A DNA stretch of 64,000 nt from Tyto alba (Eukaryota > Chordata > Aves > Strigiformes > Tytonidae): assembly GCF_018691265.1 (NCBI RefSeq), contig NW_024881313.1, positions 19,709,518 to 19,773,517 of the forward strand. The letters are read 5' to 3'. The notes below the pieces were generated by a model. That model was not told the origin of the DNA, ran no database searches, and was given only the letters and a program-made list of their open reading frames with translations. Made by a program: the position numbers and the translations under genes. Shown in pieces: positions 51,501-64,000 of this stretch. Positions within the stretch are counted from its first letter, which is position 1, and each line of letters begins with the position of its first letter.

Positions 51501-54500
51501 TTACTATGTGAGCTTTCTAAGTCATAAAAGATTTCATTTGTGTGTGGAGAAAATTTGATATGCAGTTGTCTGAGATCATGAATCCAATCATGAAATGAAA
51601 ATAAGAGTTTTGAGAAGTTCCCATATTTATCAATCTTCTCTTTATCTTATTTTTTCTGGAACTTATTTTCTTGGAACATGTACCTATGCCTGTCAGCAAT
51701 CAGTTACTCTCTTGTAAGTTCATCATGCCTCTGGTTTTGCTATGTACAGTCTGTCATAACGTTAGAATGGTAAACTACTTCAGTTTGAGTTACCTCTGTT
51801 CTCTAGTTCCTCTGAGGGCTCTTTCTTCCATGCATATTGTCATTCTACAGTAAGCAGAGTATCTTACTGGCTTGTGAGCATTGTGCATGGACTTCTTTTT
51901 CCCATTTATTAAAAATCACCACAAGACATGCAATCGAATTTGAGCCGAAATGGCAAAGTTATAACATGAGAGAACAATAATAGTGATAGGTGCTTCAGGA
52001 GTTTTTAAGACATTACACAGTACCAGTGATTTTTTTCTGAATGTGTATCTCAGCAAGATTCTAATAGGCATCTAACTACACAGCTTTGTTATTATCACTG
52101 TCCCATTTTGTCAGTTGACACAGCATCAAGATGGGTAGGTAGTAGGAGAATAATAACAGAAGAATTTGAAAAAAGGACATTTGCAGTTGATGCTAGCAAT
52201 TACTTCAAAAGAAATCTGAGTGCTGGGTAGACAGAGATATTCTCTGATGCTAGTGGCATGACTGAAAGCACAGGAAAGTACTCTGGTGTCAGAGCTAAAA
52301 TCAGAGATTGAGGCTTGAGTCACCATCAGTGATTTTGCCAGCAATGAGAAAATCATTTACAAGCCAGAGAAGGTTTGCAACCCTTGGTCTTAAAGGGAAA
52401 TGAATTCTCCTTTGAAATCAGCCATAGCACCCCATACCAATTATTTTCTGTTACTTTTTAATACACTGAACATTTCCCTTTTTAACCTCACTCTGTAATA
52501 TAAATGTTAATGTAAGATATAGCTGGTATTATTATGTAAATCTTCTCCCAGCAGCTTTCAATAGTTATAAATCATCAAATGTTTTAAACTGTTAGCTTCT
52601 CTCAATAAATTGAAACAATTCACCCTCTGTACACTTTAATTGGATAGAATTAATTCTTAGTTTCAATTTGTAATTATATACAAAACACCAAATTATATAC
52701 AGATAAACCTATTTATGTTTATTTGGAGATTGAGCAATCCCTGGAATTAAATGTTGGAAGCTATTCTGTCATTATCTGAGGAATTATTTTTATTAGTGGA
52801 ACAAATCTGGACATAGTTAGCTTTGTTTCTCAAAGCAAATTATGTAAAAGCTAGAGGAGATGTGTATTATCATGTGTTTCTGTTTTACAGTCATTCATAT
52901 AAAAATAAATTTTTGAGATGAAAATTTCTGTAGTTCTTGTTTGCATAAAGCTGCATATTTGCCAATGTTAGTTTGATAAATATCTTTTGTAATTTATGAA
53001 ATAAAATTAAAGCATGATTTGATACAAATCTAAGGGGTTTTTTTGTACTTGAATAGTAGGACTGATTTTTAAAATGCTCAGCCTTGATAACACAAGAGTT
53101 TTTACATACTTCCATGTGCTTGTACTTTGTATTTTTGAGAACATTTGTTTTCATTTTGCGCTTTCCTCAAGCTGGTGTTGTCAGTTTAATTTTTTTTATA
53201 GTCAGTATCAGTTGCCAGTTCTCAGCCTTACTAAAACAAGGCTGTCCCCTTTGAGCTCACCACCTTATAGGAAACTTCACTGGTGTTTTAGAACCCAGTT
53301 TTATCAATCTAGCTTTAAAGAGAATTATGACGTTTTTATTACTACAGGCTTACCACTTCACAGAATTTGTTGAGCCAACTGAAATGCTAATTCTTCATTA
53401 CCGCACTGAAGGTCTGGAGGGTGGGAGAATGATATGTCTGGTGTACATGTCACTGTGGAAATCTGTCAGTCATGACAGTTTTTACTAACTTCCAGGGCAG
53501 TAATATTGTAATGGCATGGTGATGTAAATGTCGACTTTGTAACAGCATCCCTCTGGAAAAACTGAGTGGGTGGAAGAAATTTTTTTTTCACCACAGTCTG
53601 AGCTATCCCAGCTTTTTTAATTGGTGCAAATGTGGCACAGAATAAGTGGGGATGAAAGAGCCTGTTCTTTGTGGACAGTGTTTCCAAAAGTAAAATACCA
53701 TTTTTCCATGGAGGTGTTTGAAAGGATTTCTATTTCTATTTTGTACTTGTATTTGCAAAAAGAAGTAATCTTCTGATGAAGAAGAGAAATCGAGCTTCAT
53801 TGTGGAATTGATCAGATAATGTAGTAATGTAGAGAACAGTTAGAGTGCTTGCATGTATTATCCATTGTAATGAAATACATTCTTCAATAGATTTTATACA
53901 TCTTGCGCTGCTAAAATAGAGACTGTTTACATAAAATGATAACTGTTAAAATATGTGAAATGTATTCAATTACGTGATGTTTAGTACTTGCCAAGAAGAA
54001 CATGTACTAATTCCTATCCACCTCCATTGTTACCTTAAGAGCAGCTCTCTCCATAGCAACTGAAAACTTTTCAAGGCAGCAATAAGCTAATCCTCTCCAG
54101 CTTCCAGAGCACCATCAAGGAATTTTAAAAACATTGGACTTCCATCAGCTAAATACTTCTGAGGATTCAGAAGGCCACAAAACTAGATGCACAGGCATTC
54201 TTTTTCCCTTCAGAAGGTAAGAAAATAATGTTTAGAAGTGCATCCTTGTAACAGTGATACATATTCCTAACTTCTAACAGTAAAATATATCTAAACACCA
54301 AAAGATTTCTTAACATCTAAAAGCATACTAAACTTTATCTAAGTGAATGTCAATTTGAATTCAGCAGGTTTTTCCTTTTTCATTTTAGATAGTTAGTAGG
54401 GTTTCCTTTAAAATAAGACATACACGTATTATATTGCTTTTAAAGAAGCTGAACTGATGTGTGGCTGTTTAATGTATGTGCATTATCATCTGAAAATATA

Positions 54501-55000
54501 TGTCACTGCCAGCATCTGCCTTTCAATAAAATGAAAACCTCTTTGTGGAAAATAGAAGTGAAACTTTTATGTTTCTTGCACTTTGATATTGAGATAGATT
54601 ATTATTAAAGCAGAGGCACTGGTATAGTAGAAAGGATAGTGACAAGACAGATTTACAGTACAAAATGTTATTTACATCTAAAGTTAACAAATTTAACTTG
54701 TTGCTTCTGGTGTGTTTGTCTTGTTTATTCACTGGGATCTATGAATGAAATTATGACCTCAATTTCGTAACTCTTTTATCTGATCATGAAATGTCATTAA
54801 TTTTCAAGTACATCCTGTTCATTCTTGTTTTGTGTTGTATAGCTGGAGTTCAGTAATGATGGAAAACTGTTTTGAAAATAAAACATGTCCTATATCATTG
54901 CCATGTAACGTAATTAGTGCACATTCATATCATAATTACGCTAGTAATCTTTATTTACAGCTATTTTTGCTACTAAAAGCTTGTTTCATAATGGAATTAA
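48600..55000. other. Intergenic sequence without recognised genes
   Basis: AT-rich unique DNA with only short, unsupported ORFs. A 20-base tandem duplication (TAATATATGTAACTC units) lies at 50610-50647. Confidence 0.55.
50610..50647. repeat. 20-base tandem duplication
   Basis: The unit TAATATATGTAACTCTATGT is followed by a near copy TAATATATGTAACTCAGA. Confidence 0.9.
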
Positions 55001-55329
55001 AGTGAAAGCTATAGTATTTTCCTGTTCTTACTGAAGAGGATTATTAGTGAATGCAACGTAACACTGAAATGAAAACCGTACACTTTACTTTTATAAGGAG
55101 GGAAGGGCACTTTGAGTCAACCTCTTGTTGGTAATTCTACAGAAGTTTTAAGGCCATGGTTGTCTTAGTTTCCTGCTGTTCTGGGCTCTAAAGCCCTTAC
55201 AGGCTCCCTGTTGTTCAAAAACAGCTTGTCACTGCAAATCAGCTTAGCTGACCAATTAATAAATCCTTTCAAACATATTGCATTCACACTAATTAAAGGG
55301 TTGGGGTTTTTTTCCCCTTTACCATTCAG

Positions 55330-55412
55330 ATTCCTCAGGTTTCAAGTTTAAGCTGTGAAGTGCAAACAACAATCCAACATTCAGTGCAGATCACGCACTG
55401 CAGGAAGAGGAG
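55330..55412 (+). other. SLC39A12: SLC39A12 5'UTR part of the first coding exon
   Basis: A strong acceptor (T-rich tract then CCATTCAG, ending at 55329) lies 83 bases before the ATG, so this exon probably starts at 55330 and a non-coding exon lies upstream. If instead transcription starts nearby, no clear TATA box is visible in the preceding 300 bases. Confidence 0.45.
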
Positions 55413-55682
55413 ATGTGTTTTCTGACCAAGCATCCAGCTCTTGGGGTGGTATGTTCTGCTCTCATATTCAGCGTGCTCATTGCTGAAGGACAGCCTGGGG
55501 AAGAGCATGGGCAGGATGTCAGCTATGCTCCCAGCCGAGGTTATCTGATGGAAGTTTTACGCGTTCTTTCAGCTGACAACACTGAGCTCCACATGAACCA
55601 CTCACGAGAACTGGTCAAAATGTTACTGGAGAGAGCTGAGTGCCCACAGCGGATTTATGGCATGCAAGAGGATTGTAATCTG
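55413..55682 (+). CDS. SLC39A12: SLC39A12 coding exon 1: signal peptide and start of ectodomain
   Basis: The ATG is the first in frame after the acceptor and aligns with the human start (MCFRTK versus MCFLTK). Residues 1-26 form a signal peptide (hydrophobic VVCSALIFSVLIA). The exon then encodes LMEVLRVLSADNTELHMNHS, with an NHS glycosylation site, and ends GMQEDCNL at CTG|GTTAGT. Human has LLQVLSAGDHPPHNHSRSL and GMQGDCNL. Confidence 0.95.
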
Positions 55683-58600
55683 GTTAGTGCTTCAACTAAT
55701 GAGGGATGTCTTTACAGGATCATCAGTGGGTTCTAAAATTATTTATTAGAGTGATACTCTCCTGAATACAAAACCTAAACATGTGAAGAGCTTGTTTTTG
55801 CAGCAAGAAATTGTCCCTGCTTTAATAGTTTCATTCTGAATTACTAATATTTATTGTTTGAGCTCATGAAGAGCTATTCCAAACATGATAGGCATTTCTT
55901 AAAAACTGCATGCTTTAGTCACATAACACTAATAATTTTCCCTTCAAAGTTGTCAAGTGTTTATTTTCCAGCAAAGATTTTTCTATTTTACCCTTATCTA
56001 ACTATAAAAGCATGAGCTTGAATTTGGTACACAGAGGATTTCCGCTGTGGAAAGACATAGGTAAAAAATGGGGACGGGTTCTGCCACTTTTATTTTATTC
56101 TGGATTTTATTTCATAAAAATAAACCCCAGACAAGATTGTCTCAGATTTATGTGCCACTTCACTGAAATATTCAAGATTTAGGGGAGGGTTTTGGTAAGC
56201 AGTTCAGGTCAAGGAAAATCAAAGGCAAAACAATGAATCTACAAATCTAAATTGAAACTGGAAATAGTCCAGGGTACAGCTTCACAGAAGGTTTGGCTTT
56301 CTAGTTGAGTTGAGAATATTTTCAGTACTGATTCCTGATTTGAGAAAGAAGGGAACAAGTGTAGTAAGATCATAGGTTCTGGTAGGACAGAGACAGTGGT
56401 AAGTGAGCAACATAGCTGAAAGCGACTACAAAGGGCTTGGCCAGTCTTGACTTTGATTAATATTACTCTAGCTCTGGCATTGTTCAGTGACCTACATACA
56501 GCAGAGTGTCACTTTATATTAGAATTATGAAGACGGTCATAAAGGTGAACACTTTCACAATATACTATTCTTGGCAATGTGCCAAGCCAATGAAATGGAG
56601 ATCTTTTTCTCCTGTGCAGTAGACAACTACTCAGTTGTCCCTTTCTGCAAATGCTCCCTTTTTTCATATGAGCCCCATTGTGAAATTTCATGCATAAATG
56701 ATGTAGGTGCATGTTATTACCTAAATGGGTAATTTTTAGAAAGGAGATTGTGCAGTTTTTCTCTTTTCATATATGTTCAATGCATATGTGCCAGATATGG
56801 ACCCAGATCAACAGCTGAGAATGTATTAAACAGTAATGGGCATAAAGTCCTCCTAAACTTCAGAAAACAGGGGCCTAGGCCTTCTTGTTCTCCCTCTTTG
56901 TTTTGCTTATCTGGATTGCCATATTTTTTCTTGTATTTGTGATGTATTTGTGGAGAGCATGCCCACTGTATCCTTGGATGGAAGAAATCTAAGTGAAACT
57001 TAAATGGGACTTACTTTGGTCAGGACTTCCACTCTGTTTAGGTTTCATCTTGGAAATTTCCTGTGGAAAGATTTTGAGGACTTTCATTTCCAGTATTTCT
57101 CAGTGTTGGCTGTGTCAGTAACACTGCATATATTCTGTGCTGCCAGTGTCACGTGAACACAGTTGTCTGTAGAAAATCCATGAGAGGGAGGTGTCACCTT
57201 CAGTCACACAGAACCCACGTGGCACTGTGCTGAAATCTTCCAAGATGATTTAACAAAATTTGGTAAACCAAGATTGCAAAAACTGTGCAAGAATCACTGT
57301 CCTTCAAGACCGTCAAAAATTGAAACAGAATGCCCCACCTTAGCTTGGTGTGTCCTTTCCCATACTTGATGGGAATAACAAATTGATTTCAGACTCAACT
57401 TTCCCTTCTAAATCCAGGATTCCAGTCATACCACATAACTTTGTTTTCAGATTTTTTTAAGTTTTAATGATGTTTCCAATGTATATTTAAAAGCAGTGAA
57501 GTTTTGAGACCCTTTTTTGGTTTGTTTTTATGTATTGGCCCCAAGACTCTTTGGGCAGGGGATGATGCCTATTGAATGGCATTGGACACTTCTTTATCTC
57601 CTAAGCACCCGAAAGTCGTAGATATTTCTTGCAGTGGTAAGAATATTTTTTCTAACTTTTGGCCTCTTAAACGAAAGAAATCAGTGTTCAGTGCCAAGGC
57701 TTGAAGTTGACTTTTTTTTTATAGCAAATAAACATTTCTCAATCAAGGCCATGCAGATGGTTATACCTGTAAAACATTAGTAACAGCAAAATAACCAGTG
57801 ATCAATTAATTTATTATCCTCTTGGTATCTCCTAAAGTGTCACTCTCTATGGCCTACCCATATACTATGGATTAGCTGCATCTTTTACAATGCACCTGCC
57901 TCCTTCCAATTAGCAATTTAATTTTCAGTCATCTTCCTTGCAAGAGCAAAAAGCCTCAGTCATTACCGTTAATCCTCACTGGGTTTTAAAATGTTATAGA
58001 AGTCTTTGAAAATCTGCTGTGTGCAGTATGTTTATTGTGTTGCTACTGAATGTTTGAAAAGGATGTCTGACTAACTTGATGTCTCTTGGGACAAAAAACA
58101 AAATAGCTGTATTCCTCCTAGCCCAAATACTAATGCTCAAAGACATGCATTAGAAAAGGTTAGAATTATAGACCTTGACAGACAATGTAGTCAGGGCATG
58201 GTGATCATACTGTAATCTAGTTTACTTATGAGGATAAATACTTAATTTAACAATTACCATCCACAGTTCTCTTTTGTTTAGATTGAGTATTTGTGAGAAT
58301 TTTTGTTAGAATTATTTCTATTAAAAAGTAGCAGCTCTCTCAAATCCTCCAAGGAAGATTGGCTTCTGAACATGACAGTGTGTGTTTGATTCTACTCAGC
58401 TTCTGTGTAGGAAAATGAACACAGAAGGTAAGCCACACCAACCAAGACATCATTCTTGTAGCCACAAACAATTTAGTCTGACAAACTAGGTTCTGTCTGG
58501 ATTCGTTAATTTACTAGAGTGCAGTTCTGATCCTCCCTTGGTACCTTTCTGTATTGTAGTTTCTTCTCTGTAATATACAGTCCAGATGCTTTACCATAAT

Positions 58601-58859
58601 AGTTGAGATTAGCTGACACACCTACAGCATTCTTGGAAAGGAGCCAGTTGGGAAGAAAGGGCTACACAATGAATGACAGTCATTATGGGATCTCTTCAAG
58701 AAAGATTCTTTATTCTGGAATTCAGTATCTTATTTCCTATAGCATGACACAGAGTTCTATTAGTCTTCTGGTATAATTTTAAAGACTAACTTTTGCTTGA
58801 GCTGGCAAAAGTTTCTGGAAAGTGTCTTTGTATCAAGAAAAATTGAGGGGTTTATATAT

Positions 58860-58901
<42 letters not shown>

Positions 58902-61900
58902 AATATGTGCTCAGATAGAAATCCTGCACAAGGTGAGTATATAATTTCAGTCCCTCTTGAAATGCATTTGGAGGACTAAATGGTATTGAGACCTTGTGCT
59001 GACTCTCTGCACTGGACCGAATTGTTCCAGTTATCAGAATGTTGAGAAAAAATAAAAATAGCCATAAGATTGTGGGGTCAATTAAGTCTCTTAACAGTGC
59101 ATTGAATATGATGTAGATTCTGTTTATATACCCTGAATTACCTACAGTCCAGATATAGTCTTTGTCTTATAATATAAACAGCTATAGAGTGCACAGGTGA
59201 AAATATGAATAGCCCTAGCCCTTATCTAATATATTTATAACCAGAAATATAATCTGTGAAGCCAGTGGAAGGCTTCTAGTTCTCTACAGTGATTGATGAG
59301 TTAGTTCTGTTTTGTGGCAAATCATAAATCCCTTGGATGCTTAACATTTCTTAAAACCAGAAGGGGCTCTGGAAAAATGGTGTGATCTTGCAGCCATAGA
59401 ACTGCAATGAACTACCTGCACCCTCCTCCTGCCAATCCATCAGCCTCCATCTGTGTAGGCTTAGGTTCGATCCCTTAAATGTGAGTTGAATCCTCCTGCT
59501 CTCCTCTCTAATTGTATTTGCAGATGACTGGCCATGTGTTACTTGAGTTGAATTTCCATTTCTTTTTACTTTTTCACAGTGCCTTGAAGCAGATGCTTTG
59601 ATACTAGTAGCTGGTGGAGATTTAGCAGACCATCTCAGCGAAGAAGTATTTGAGAGAATTTCTCTTATTCTTCTCTACTACATTCTTCATCGTGGAGATA
59701 TGTGTTCTCCAGAACTCAGCTTGAATAATAAGGATTATAAATTTTATCTACAGAGTATGCTTAGTTTAAGACATGATGAAGACTGTTATTATTTTTCACG
59801 GAATGAAACTGAAGATACTTTGGCTGCAGTAAGGCAACATTTTAAAAGTTCTGAAACCCAGGTAAAGAAAACATAAGTAAAAATAATTTCATATTTATTA
59901 CTGATATAATGCCTTTAAGCTAGTTCAGACATTGTGTCAGTATCATGGTCCTCCATAAAACTGGAAAATAACAGTGTGAGAGCACAAGACTGAACAGTGG
60001 TCTTTTGTTGTATGTGCTGTTTAATACTTTCTCCTTGACTTGCCTTTGGCATGCACTGCCTAGCACTTCCACAGAGTCCTCTGAGACACAGCTGGGGAAT
60101 TAGTCTATGTTAGGGACCATTAGCAATAGGTCATTTAGGTGCAGTTGCCCTGTTTAGGGCAGATGGAAAAGAGCATAGCTGTGTAGATGCAAGATATTGC
60201 ACTTGGCTTCAAGGACAGAAAATAATTTCTCATCTCTTGTATTTATTAGTATAGATATACTAGAAATGACTGTATTTAAATGGTACAAAGCAGAAAAGCT
60301 CCAAAACTGATCTGGCTGTGTAGCAGAAACTATAAATCATTTTGCTGTGATGAAATCCTTGCCAAGCTCTGAGCTTCCATGCCCATCCAAAGCAGGGCGG
60401 AATAAGGAATCTGTCCAAAGATATGGTGGTTTCCTTCAGTTGGGACACATACATTTGTGACTAATTATCTACCAGCATGAATATGCCTTGTAGAAAGACT
60501 GATACAGATAAGCTTAAATTTAAAGTTAAAAAAAAAAAAAAAAAAAGGAGTGTATTGAGTATATTCATCTGAAAACATCCTTTTAAAGTCAGGAAACATG
60601 CAATGAGTTTTCTTATCACTGTTTATTATTCCTTATCTCAACTAGGGTCTATAAAATAATAGAATAATATTATAGAGTTCACAAATTGTTTTCCTTGTAA
60701 TAGGCAATAAAATATTTGCCAGATTAAATAACTCTTACAGTACAGGCTGACCTCCTGTGAGAAGCCCCTTAGACCTGTTCATAATATACTTACTTGGTTT
60801 ATTGCAAAGTTTGAATTTGCCCTTTTCTTTTTCATTTCATTAGATTTTAATTTATACCATACTGTAGTAGAGTTTCCTATGAAAACAGAAGATGGCTAGG
60901 AGTCCTGGCTGGGCAGCAGAATGTTGAGGGCCTTCAGTTCCTCTATGTTCTTTGTGTAATCGTTTCCCATCATAAATTATTCATTGACCAGTACTTTTGG
61001 TTCTGAGTCTTGGTGAACGTGCCGATTTCCGAGAACTCCAATGGTATCTGGGCAACTGTAAAGAGGCATCGGTGGGTATTTGGCATGTCAAGATAGAATA
61101 ACAATCCATAAAGTGCTTTACTGTGTGGTCTGTTTGTTTATGCTGGCAGTATAACCAGTTGTCAAGACTGTTCAGTAACTGAGACTTTACTGCTCACTGA
61201 CATGAGGGAAAAAGTTTTTTTTTTTTATGAAAGGTACTCAAAACATTATAGACTAATTCTAATGCTTAGAATCACACTTGACTTACGGAAAAGGACCAAT
61301 GATGTAGGGTAGTAATAGAAGAAAAGCAGTTTTAGTGGCTTTTATATGTTTTGGTTTCACAGAAAATATCCTCTTCTCAGTCATAGCACCTAATATACGA
61401 TTTGAAATGAGATGAAATTTTGGGTTGTGGAAGTTTAAATGTGTAATGGATGGACAGGAAAAGAAATACCAGCCTCCTCTCTGCAGTGTTTAAGGCATAT
61501 ATAGAGAGAAATGAGTAGGTGTAAAATAAATTATTATTGTACTGGGTCATCTAGTTGGCTTTTCAATTTAGTTAATAGGGGTTAGAGAAGGTTTCACTGT
61601 TTGCAGTGAAAATAAACCAGAAAGGCAGAAATGGAAGAAAACAGGGATAAGTTTCCAGGTAACAGAGAAAACTGTACCCTACACACATGGGTGTACATGA
61701 CTGTCTACTACTCCTGTTTGGTCACCCAGCAGAGAAGTTGCCCTTCATCTGCAGAATTATATCTTTCTGTACTGTCCCCCGATAACTCACCCATAACAAA
61801 TCGTTGGTTCCATTTAATAGATAGCGAACTAAATACATTTAGAGAATTCTTCCTGTATTTTGAGATAAAGAGTTAAAGTCTGTATTATCTGAGTCAATTT

Positions 61901-62467
61901 CTTGTGCCTTCACAAGGATTCCTCCCTTCTCTGCCACTTCTGGAAGTAGATGTAGATGCAGTTGAAGAAGACATAGGAATAATAGAAACAGCATGAAAAT
62001 AACACTAAGCAAAAATACCCTGAATGAAGCACTGTACTTCCTCCCCATCAGACACTTAGTAAAATTTCAGGCTTTTTCATTCTATACCTGTTCCCCTGAA
62101 AATGTCTTGTTTTGCGTTTGCTGTCCTGCTGTCAATTACAGCTTTAATCTTAGTATTTTTTCTGCTCTGTCTGTCTGTGAAAGTGTTCTCTCCTGTCACT
62201 CTTATTATTTAAATGAAGGTGACCAGGGCTGTATTCATGCTGTTTTCTCCTGATTTCAGTGTGTTGATGTGAGTATTCTGGAGAAAAATGCTGATATAAT
62301 AGACAGAGATGGTGCTGATGAAAACACTCTTCCACGCCTGGCTGCTTTAATCATTACTCTGGCTCTCCAAGGAGTTTGTATGGGGAAAGCAAGTTTGCCC
62401 TCCCCAGAATTTTTTATAAAATATATTTTCAATTCTCTGAACAGTACCACTGAGCTTCAAGTGACAG
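55413..62467 (+). CDS. SLC39A12: Zinc transporter ZIP12, N-terminal part (3 exons, gene continues past window)
   Basis: SLC39A12 is a LIV-1 subfamily ZIP transporter that brings zinc into cells; in mammals it is mainly expressed in brain and needed for neurite growth. Three exons (270, 282 and 208 coding bases; phases 0, 0, 1) encode 253 residues that align with the human protein from Met1 through GVCLGQGNLPSPDYF and IFSSLNRT. Only the signal peptide and extracellular domain are in the window; the eight membrane helices and the HEIPHE metal site would be encoded downstream. No match to the next human segment (SELDQLLNTLW) was found before 64000, so the next intron exceeds 1.5 kb. Same strand and order after MRC1 as in human. 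Confidence 0.95.
55683..59579 (+). other. SLC39A12: SLC39A12 intron after coding exon 1
   Basis: A 3.9-kb intron without recognised interspersed repeats apart from the TA microsatellite near its 3' end. Confidence 0.85.
58862..58895. repeat. (TA)n microsatellite
   Basis: About 17 TA units in SLC39A12 intron 1, flanked by further TA-rich sequence. Confidence 0.95.
59580..59861 (+). CDS. SLC39A12: SLC39A12 coding exon 2: ectodomain
   Basis: The acceptor is TTTCACAG and the donor CAG|GTAAAG, phase 0 at both ends. It encodes CLEADALILVAGGDL, ISLILLYYILHRGDMCS, NKDYKFYLQSMLSLRHDED and NETEDTLAAVRQHF. Human reads LLLYYIIHQEEICSS and NKEYKFYLHSLLSLRQDED. One NET glycosylation site is kept. Confidence 0.95.
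59862..62259 (+). other. SLC39A12: SLC39A12 intron after coding exon 2
   Basis: A 2.4-kb intron. It holds an A run at about 60529-60546; nothing else is recognised. Confidence 0.85.
62260..62467 (+). CDS. SLC39A12: SLC39A12 coding exon 3: ectodomain
   Basis: The acceptor is GATTTCAG and the donor ACAG|GTAAGC, ending in phase 1. It encodes ENTLPRLAALIITLALQGVC, then GKASLPSPEFFIKYIFNSLN, closely matching human ESTLPQLAAMIITLSLQGVC and GNLPSPDYFTEYIFSSLN. Confidence 0.94.
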
Positions 62468-64000
62468 GTAAGCTATTTATTAACCTCTAGTTGTCTTTTG
62501 CAACACACATTTGATGTAAACTATCTCTAAATGCCTAAAGGACATTTTGCACTTAATTTTAGATTTAAATGCCATTTCATTTTAGAGCTGTTAAGTAGTT
62601 TCTTCTAAATTTAAAAACAAGATTGTAAAATAAACTCCTTATTTTGATAATTCTCTGAGAGGTATAAAACAAGTTGTTACTGAGATTATTAAATGTGTAC
62701 TATCACATTAACTTATTACTTAATTGCTCAGCACAGTCTGAACTATCCAAGAGAGGTCTGAGAGTGGCAATCTAGCTGTGAGGTCAGAGTTAAGTGGGGC
62801 CTGGTTTATAATGATTCTTTATTCAGACCTTTATACGTTGGATGATGCATTTAGGGGTAGATAGCATAATTCATGTATGGTAGCCAGATTAGACACCTTA
62901 GTCACACCTCAGTGTAAACGTACCTCCAGAAGAGATGAAATAGCCACAGGCAACTCTGTTTTGATCAGATGCTCTCCAATGTCTGCCTGCTGTACCTGAA
63001 AATGTTTTTATGGTTGATGCTTCCCTATCTCCCAATCTTTGTACCCAGTCAGTGAGTCTGTAATATGCAAAGTTCATTTTCTTCAGGAGCTCTGTTGCTA
63101 GACATCAGAAATGCTACTTAACCATAAATAAATAGAAATATAGGAGTGTTATGAGTGGTCCAAAAAAAAAGAAAACACAAGTGTTGAGCTCTCAGCAGCT
63201 GCTATTAAGTTCTGTAAAAGATTCTGCATGATTAGCAGTTTAAGGAGCTAAAGCATCAACTCAGGGGCCTACTATGGATTTAGAAGGTTATTATAAGACA
63301 TCTACTTTTCCTTGTTTGTGGTAACTGCTAATAGCAGCACCTTACAAGCTTTTCAAGTCACTTTTAAAAAGTAAGGTTTAGTATGGGTTAAAACAGCTCA
63401 AAACATTGAATTAAACATAGGTAGAAACATTTTTACCACTCAGGTTACACAGAGTTACTTTGAATCACAGAAGTGAATAATAAAAAAAAAAAAAAAAAAA
63501 AAAGAACAAAATCCTCAGCCTTCAACTTGGACTCCTAGATTGTACTTGCATAAATTGATTTTGCAGCAAAACCCTTCCTTTAAAATTGCCAAGCCAGATC
63601 TTGTAAAATAATTGACTCACAAGAATGGATGGAGCCATCTGGGCACAGTGCTACTAAATAGCTATATGTGGTGAAATCCAGGCCCCAGTGAAGACAATAG
63701 CAAGACTTTATGGTTGGTGGAGTCAGGGTGTCATTCAGAGAAATAAAAAAGAATTCTTAAACAGTTTGTTGGAGTGTAATTATATTTTAAGCCTAAACTA
63801 ATTAAATTGTCCCTTTAAAATTATTTAAATTCTTTATAGTATCTGCAGGAAAGAACAAGGAATTAGCAACATGGAAAAAAAATTTGCTTGACTACATTTA
63901 GAAAACAAATCTAGCTTCAGCTCCATTCATATCTGTTTGCTTAAGACAAAGAAGACAAACATCTTATCACAAGCCTTTTTGCAAGATTTATCATTAAGAT
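62468..64000 (+). other. SLC39A12: SLC39A12 intron after coding exon 3 (runs past window)
   Basis: No following exon is seen. A run of 22 A lies at 63482-63503. Confidence 0.75.

Overview
The window looks like a stretch of avian (or closely related sauropsid) chromosome. It is AT-rich, with long introns and large gene-poor gaps. The only interspersed repeats I recognise are CR1-type LINE fragments, one fairly intact and others very old. Two genes are recognisable, both on the + strand and in the same order as on human chromosome 10p12: a mannose-receptor (MRC1-family) gene, then the zinc transporter SLC39A12.

Positions 187-20732 hold the last 21 coding exons of an MRC1-like receptor. All intron phases join without a break into 936 residues plus stop. 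The exons encode C-type lectin-like domains (CTLDs) 3 to 8, a short stalk, one membrane segment and a 32-residue cytoplasmic tail; the 5' part lies before the window. CTLD5 keeps the EPN and WND sugar/calcium motifs. CTLD4, the main mannose-binding domain of mammalian MRC1, has lost both, and the tail lacks the usual FxNxxY-type uptake motif. This suggests one of the divergent MRC1-like paralogues known to be expanded in birds. A likely 3'UTR with poly(A) signals runs to about 21.4-21.6 kb.

Positions 21.6-55.3 kb are mostly featureless. They contain a reverse CR1 copy (25.6 kb), a CpG island with a YY1-like site (27.0-27.6 kb) that looks like a promoter without a recognised gene, ancient CR1/L3-like LINE relics (29.4, 38.9, 44.4-45.3 and 47.5-48.0 kb), simple repeats and a CTCF-like site (40.5 kb). 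At 48324-48586 there is an orphan exon that encodes a recognisable canonical MRC1 cytoplasmic tail. It has the same intron phase as the MRC1 terminal exon but a damaged membrane segment. It is either the remnant of a lost tandem MRC1 copy or, less likely, a distant alternative last exon for the gene upstream.

Positions 55413-62467 hold the first three coding exons of SLC39A12 (ZIP12): signal peptide and extracellular N-terminal domain. The gene continues past the window. A good splice acceptor 83 bases before its ATG implies an upstream non-coding first exon, and the CpG island 28 kb upstream is one candidate for it. I see no tRNA, rRNA, CRISPR or viral features.
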